Assembly (NCBI GenBank): GCA_028711905.1
Contig: JAQTRI010000186.1
Coordinates: 1 to 6,940, forward strand
DNA: 6,940 bases
Direction: 5' to 3'
Source: Candidatus Wallbacteria bacterium
GTDB lineage: Bacteria; Muiribacteriota; JAQTZZ01
Part shown: positions 4,659 through 6,940 of the stretch, piece after piece
Layout: each line of letters starts with the position of its first letter
How positions within the stretch are numbered: position 1 is the stretch's first letter
Position numbers and translations under genes: made by a program
The notes under the pieces: model-generated
What the model was told of the DNA's origin: nothing
The model's input: only the letters and a program-made list of their open reading frames with translations
Database searches by the model: none

Positions 4659-4753
4659 TTAGTAATTGGTGAGGGGTAATGAGCAATGGATTAAGAGGTA
4701 CGGGAATCCAATCACCTTTTACCGATTACCAGTTACTGATCACCTGTTACTTC
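4655..4753. repeat. Convergent, inverted GTAAnnG heptad arrays covering two stop codons
   Basis: Left, on plus: GTAATTA (4655), GTAATTG (4662), GTGAGGG (4669), GTAATGA (4676), GCAATGG (4683). Right, read on plus: TCACCTT (4712), TTACCGA (4719), TTACCAG (4726), TTACTGA (4733), TCACCTG (4740), TTACTTC (4747-4753), which are the same units on the minus strand. The halves form an imperfect inverted repeat (about 4662-4692 with 4705-4736). The first left unit contains the stop TAA of the ComF-like gene, and the last right unit contains the stop TAA of asnB. It may act as a two-way 3' end structure, but there is no T-run. Confidence 0.8.
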
Positions 4754-6687
4754 CCGCTCATCCACCGCTCCAGCCACAACTGATACACAAACACGGCCCA
4801 CAACCCGTGAGCATAACTCGGCCGGCCTGAGTAATACTGCTCCAGCTGCTTTCTGATCCACGGGACATTAAAGCACCCTGACGCAGACAGCCGCTCAGGA
4901 GACAGGTATTCATCGTACAGGGGCTTGAGCTCAGTCCTGAACCAGTCGTGCACAGGAATGCCGAATCCCTGCTTGGGCCGCTGGAACATGCGCTCAGGCA
5001 GGTGGCGATAAAGCACCTTTTTCAAAAGATACTTGCGCACTCCGTGATGAAACTTGAACTCCGGCGGCAGGCAGGCGGAAAATTCCAGTATCCGGTGATC
5101 CAGCAATGGTTCGCGGGCTTCAAGACCCACAGCCATAGTGGCACGGTCCACTTTCACCAGGATGTCATCAGGCAGATATGTCAGCAGGTCTGTGAGCATC
5201 AGGCTGCTCAGCAGATCATGGCGGCACAGCTCAGCGGGCAGTGCCGGACCTGCGACCGGATCAGGGATTCGCTTAAGCAGATGAAGCATGGCGGACGGTG
5301 GCCACAGGCTTTCGCACATGGCCAGTGCCTCGTATGCATCGCTGCAGGACATGGTATTGAGCAGCTTCCGGTATTTTTCGCGGAAATTGGACACATGCAT
5401 GCCTGCAGGCAGGCGGTTGTGAAGCAATCTGGCGAGCGGCAGAAGGCGGGAACCGAACCGGCTCACAAGCGACCGCACAGGCCCGGGGATGAAGCGCAGG
5501 TGGCTGAAACCGGCTGACCAGGTCAGACGGTCATACCCGCAGAATTGCTCGTCACCGCCATCGGCAGACAATGCCACCTTGACGCTTTTCCGCGCCAGCG
5601 CAGCCACTAAGTGAGTGGGCAGGCATGATGAATCGGCGAATGGTTCATCGTAAAGGTCCGGGAGTTTTTTAATCAGTCCGAATATATCCGATGGCGAGCA
5701 CTGAAAGCATGTGTGATCTGTATCCAGCAGGCGGGCAGTGGCTGCGGCTGCAGACGATTCGTCAAATTCAGGTTCCCCGAAACCGATGGTAAAGGTCCGC
5801 AGACGGGTTGAGCACTTGTCTCTGAGGAGCGCAGTTACTAATGCTGAGTCAACACCACCGCTCAGGAAAACGCCCACAGGGACATCAGACACAAGGCGCA
5901 GCCTGAAGCTTTCGGTCATGATTTCTTCCAGTTCATCGGCTAAGTCTTCCATGCTTCGCCGTTGCGCGCTTTCCCGTTGTTTGAGCCCGCGCACATACAG
6001 TTCCGCCGGATTCCAGTACTGAATCGATTTCACAGTCATTTCCCGGTCCAGGATCAGAAAATTCCCTGGTTCGAGCTTGTGACAATGCTCATAAATCGTC
6101 AAAGGAGCGCGAATGCAGCCGAATTGAAAGTATGACGGAAGAGCCTGTGCATTGATTCGAGCGCTGAAGCGCGGGTGCATGCGCAGGGCCTTCAGTTCCG
6201 AGGCGAACAGGAACAAGCCGTTGTGCAGGTACCAGTAAAGGGGCTTGACTCCAACGCGGTCGCGGCACAGAATCAGATTTTCCTTTATTGAATCCCACAA
6301 GGCAAAGGCGAACATACCCCGGAAACGCTGAACGCAATCCAGTCCCCATTCCTGATAAGCTTTCAGCAGTACCTCGGTATCGGTCTGGGTTGAAAAGATG
6401 TGTCCCATGTCTGCAAGCTCTTTGCGGATCTCGCGGAAATTGTAGATCTCACCATTGTAAACGACTTGCATGGCTCCGCCGGCCCCTGCCATAGGCTGCC
6501 TCCCGGCCGGCGAAAGATCCAGGATCGACAGTCTGCGGTGGCCGAGAGCCAGACCGCGCGGCTGGTCCACGAACGAACCGGAGTCGTCCGGCCCGCCGTG
6601 AGTCATGGTGTCTCGCATGGCCACGATTACTGCGCACAGGTCATAATCAGGCCTGTTGGAATCCAGAAATCCGGTTATCCGGCACAT
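4747..6687 (-). CDS. asnB: Asparagine synthase, glutamine-hydrolysing
   Basis: A 646-residue, two-domain enzyme that makes asparagine (or an amide on another acceptor) from an activated carboxylate, using ATP and ammonia from glutamine. Domain 1 is a class II glutamine amidotransferase: Cys2 nucleophile in MCRITGF, HGGPDD (30-35), HRRLSILDLS (50-59), VYNGEIYNFREIR (76-88), TDTE (102-105), FRGMFAFALWD (122-132). Domain 2 is the ATP-pyrophosphatase synthetase: VGVFLSGGVDS (271-281), EPFADSS (348-354), LSADGGDEQFCGYDR (373-387), DILVKVDRATMAVGLEAREPLLDHR (508-532), and KQGFGIP (572-578). The start at 6687 is set by the need for Cys at position 2 and by AGGGGGA six bases upstream. The frame continues to a GTG at 6816, but that would bury the catalytic Cys. 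Length and motifs fit the AsnB-like proteins often found in polysaccharide clusters, and a sugar-nucleotide epimerase lies on the same strand downstream. Its stop codon sits in a heptad array. Confidence 0.95.
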   Translation of the reverse strand: MCRITGFLDSNRPDYDLCAVIVAMRDTMTHGGPDDSGSFVDQPRGLALGHRRLSILDLSPAGRQPMAGAGGAMQVVYNGEIYNFREIRKELADMGHIFSTQTDTEVLLKAYQEWGLDCVQRFRGMFAFALWDSIKENLILCRDRVGVKPLYWYLHNGLFLFASELKALRMHPRFSARINAQALPSYFQFGCIRAPLTIYEHCHKLEPGNFLILDREMTVKSIQYWNPAELYVRGLKQRESAQRRSMEDLADELEEIMTESFRLRLVSDVPVGVFLSGGVDSALVTALLRDKCSTRLRTFTIGFGEPEFDESSAAAATARLLDTDHTCFQCSPSDIFGLIKKLPDLYDEPFADSSCLPTHLVAALARKSVKVALSADGGDEQFCGYDRLTWSAGFSHLRFIPGPVRSLVSRFGSRLLPLARLLHNRLPAGMHVSNFREKYRKLLNTMSCSDAYEALAMCESLWPPSAMLHLLKRIPDPVAGPALPAELCRHDLLSSLMLTDLLTYLPDDILVKVDRATMAVGLEAREPLLDHRILEFSACLPPEFKFHHGVRKYLLKKVLYRHLPERMFQRPKQGFGIPVHDWFRTELKPLYDEYLSPERLSASGCFNVPWIRKQLEQYYSGRPSYAHGLWAVFVYQLWLERWMSGK

Positions 6688-6693
6688 GCCCGG

Positions 6694-6700
6694 TCCCCCT
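6694..6700 (-). promoter_or_regulatory. Shine-Dalgarno AGGGGGA of asnB
   Basis: On the minus strand, AGGGGGA (6700-6694) is followed by a 6-base spacer and the ATG at 6687. It supports this start over the upstream in-frame GTG. Confidence 0.6.
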
Positions 6701-6812
6701 GTATTTTCATTTGATCCGGCCGGCAGGCAGCAACAGCGGTTCCGAACAGGATCAGTCCCATACCGCACATTCTGAGAGCAGTCACGGTTTCGGAGAAAAA
6801 AAGTACTGACAG

Positions 6813-6940
6813 TCACAGCTGTCCAAAATATCCTGAATCCGATTTCATAATGGCCTGAAATAGGGCCTTTTTCAATCCGAAAAGCCTTTTTTCAAAAACC
6901 AGCCCCTCGAAACTGTCAACTTTCACATAATGTCCTCCGC
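6813..6940 (-). CDS. Possible C-terminal end of an upstream gene (partial)
   Basis: On the minus strand one frame is open from the window edge (first full codon at 6938) to TGA at 6815-6813, giving 41 residues that start GGHYVKVDSFEG and end SGYFGQL. I do not recognise the family. In favour: it reads like a normal soluble protein end and stops 125 bp before asnB on the same strand. The stop is flanked by a weak hairpin, GACAG and CTGTC on the minus strand around the TGA, with a T-run (6803 to about 6796) shortly after, which might be a terminator. Against: only 41 codons are visible and the base composition is more AT-rich than its neighbour. It could be non-coding leader instead. Confidence 0.3.
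   Translation of the reverse strand, partial: GGHYVKVDSFEGLVFEKRLFGLKKALFQAIMKSDSGYFGQL
6865..6895 (+). repeat. Short direct repeat GCCTTTTTCAA / GCCTTTTTTCAA
   Basis: GCCTTTTTCAA (6865-6875) recurs as GCCTTTTTTCAA (6884-6895), 19 bases later. It lies within the possible partial gene, where it would encode two similar Lys-rich stretches, or in the asnB upstream region if that gene is not real. Confidence 0.4.

Noticed and set aside
2038..4753. Repeat arrays as CRISPR remnants
   Set aside because: Units are 7 bp and contiguous, with no 20-40 bp repeats separated by unique spacers and no cas genes.
4948..5517. Plus-strand open frame of 189 codons inside asnB
   Set aside because: It is antisense to conserved asnB sequence, has a composition typical of a shadow frame (many His and Gln), and has no ribosome site I can see.
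6688..6816. N-terminal extension of asnB to the GTG at 6816, overlapping a possible upstream stop as GTGA
   Set aside because: Class II glutamine amidotransferases need Cys at residue 2 after Met removal. Only the ATG at 6687 gives this, and it has a good Shine-Dalgarno site.
6851..6872. Hairpin GGCCT-GAAAT-AGGGCC followed by T5 on plus, resembling a terminator
   Set aside because: No plus-strand gene ends upstream of it; the stem needs a bulge and is short. Probably chance or part of the possible minus-strand coding end.
6891..6919. TTGACA on the minus strand (6919-6914) as the -35 of an asnB promoter
   Set aside because: The 17-bp spaced hexamer is TTTGAA, a poor -10, and it may lie inside a coding end. 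I cannot place an asnB promoter with confidence.

Overview
The window is bacterial chromosome of moderately high GC with normal Shine-Dalgarno sites and sigma70-like promoters. It suggests an environmental, repeat-rich genome, but nothing in it fixes the phylum. There are no rRNAs, tRNAs, CRISPR arrays, transposase genes or phage genes.

Layout. (1) 1-2035, plus strand: two consecutive AAA_14/DUF4143-type ATPases. The first is cut by the left window edge. The second (797-2035) is complete, with its own promoter at 738-766. (2) 2080-3042, minus strand: an NAD-dependent nucleotide-sugar epimerase of the UDP-glucuronate 4-epimerase type, convergent with the second ATPase, with a promoter at 3077-3105. 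(3) 3043-3410: a gene-free divergent spacer filled with short repeats and hairpins. (4) 3411-4658, plus strand: a probable two-gene unit, an ECF-transporter S component followed by a ComF-like phosphoribosyltransferase. (5) 4747-6687, minus strand: glutamine-hydrolysing asparagine synthase (asnB), convergent with the ComF-like gene. Upstream of it is a possible C-terminal scrap of another minus-strand gene running off the right edge.

Functional picture. The epimerase and an AsnB-type amidotransferase are both common in surface-polysaccharide or glycoconjugate clusters, so the minus-strand genes may belong to one. The plus-strand ECF/ComF-like pair looks unrelated (vitamin or precursor uptake and nucleotide salvage). 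The two DUF4143 ATPases have no established pathway.

The most unusual content is between and at the ends of genes. Four hairpin elements share one design, a GTAG (or GCAG) tetranucleotide directly 5' of an 8-11 bp palindrome. This is the architecture of REP elements mobilised by RAYT (TnpA-REP) transposases. One of the four lies inside the ComF-like coding sequence and is translated in frame. Separately, 7-bp tandem arrays of two sequence classes (GTAAnnG and TTGAATG) sit at gene ends. They supply the stop codons of three genes, and an inverted pair frames the start of the ComF-like gene in a long hairpin.
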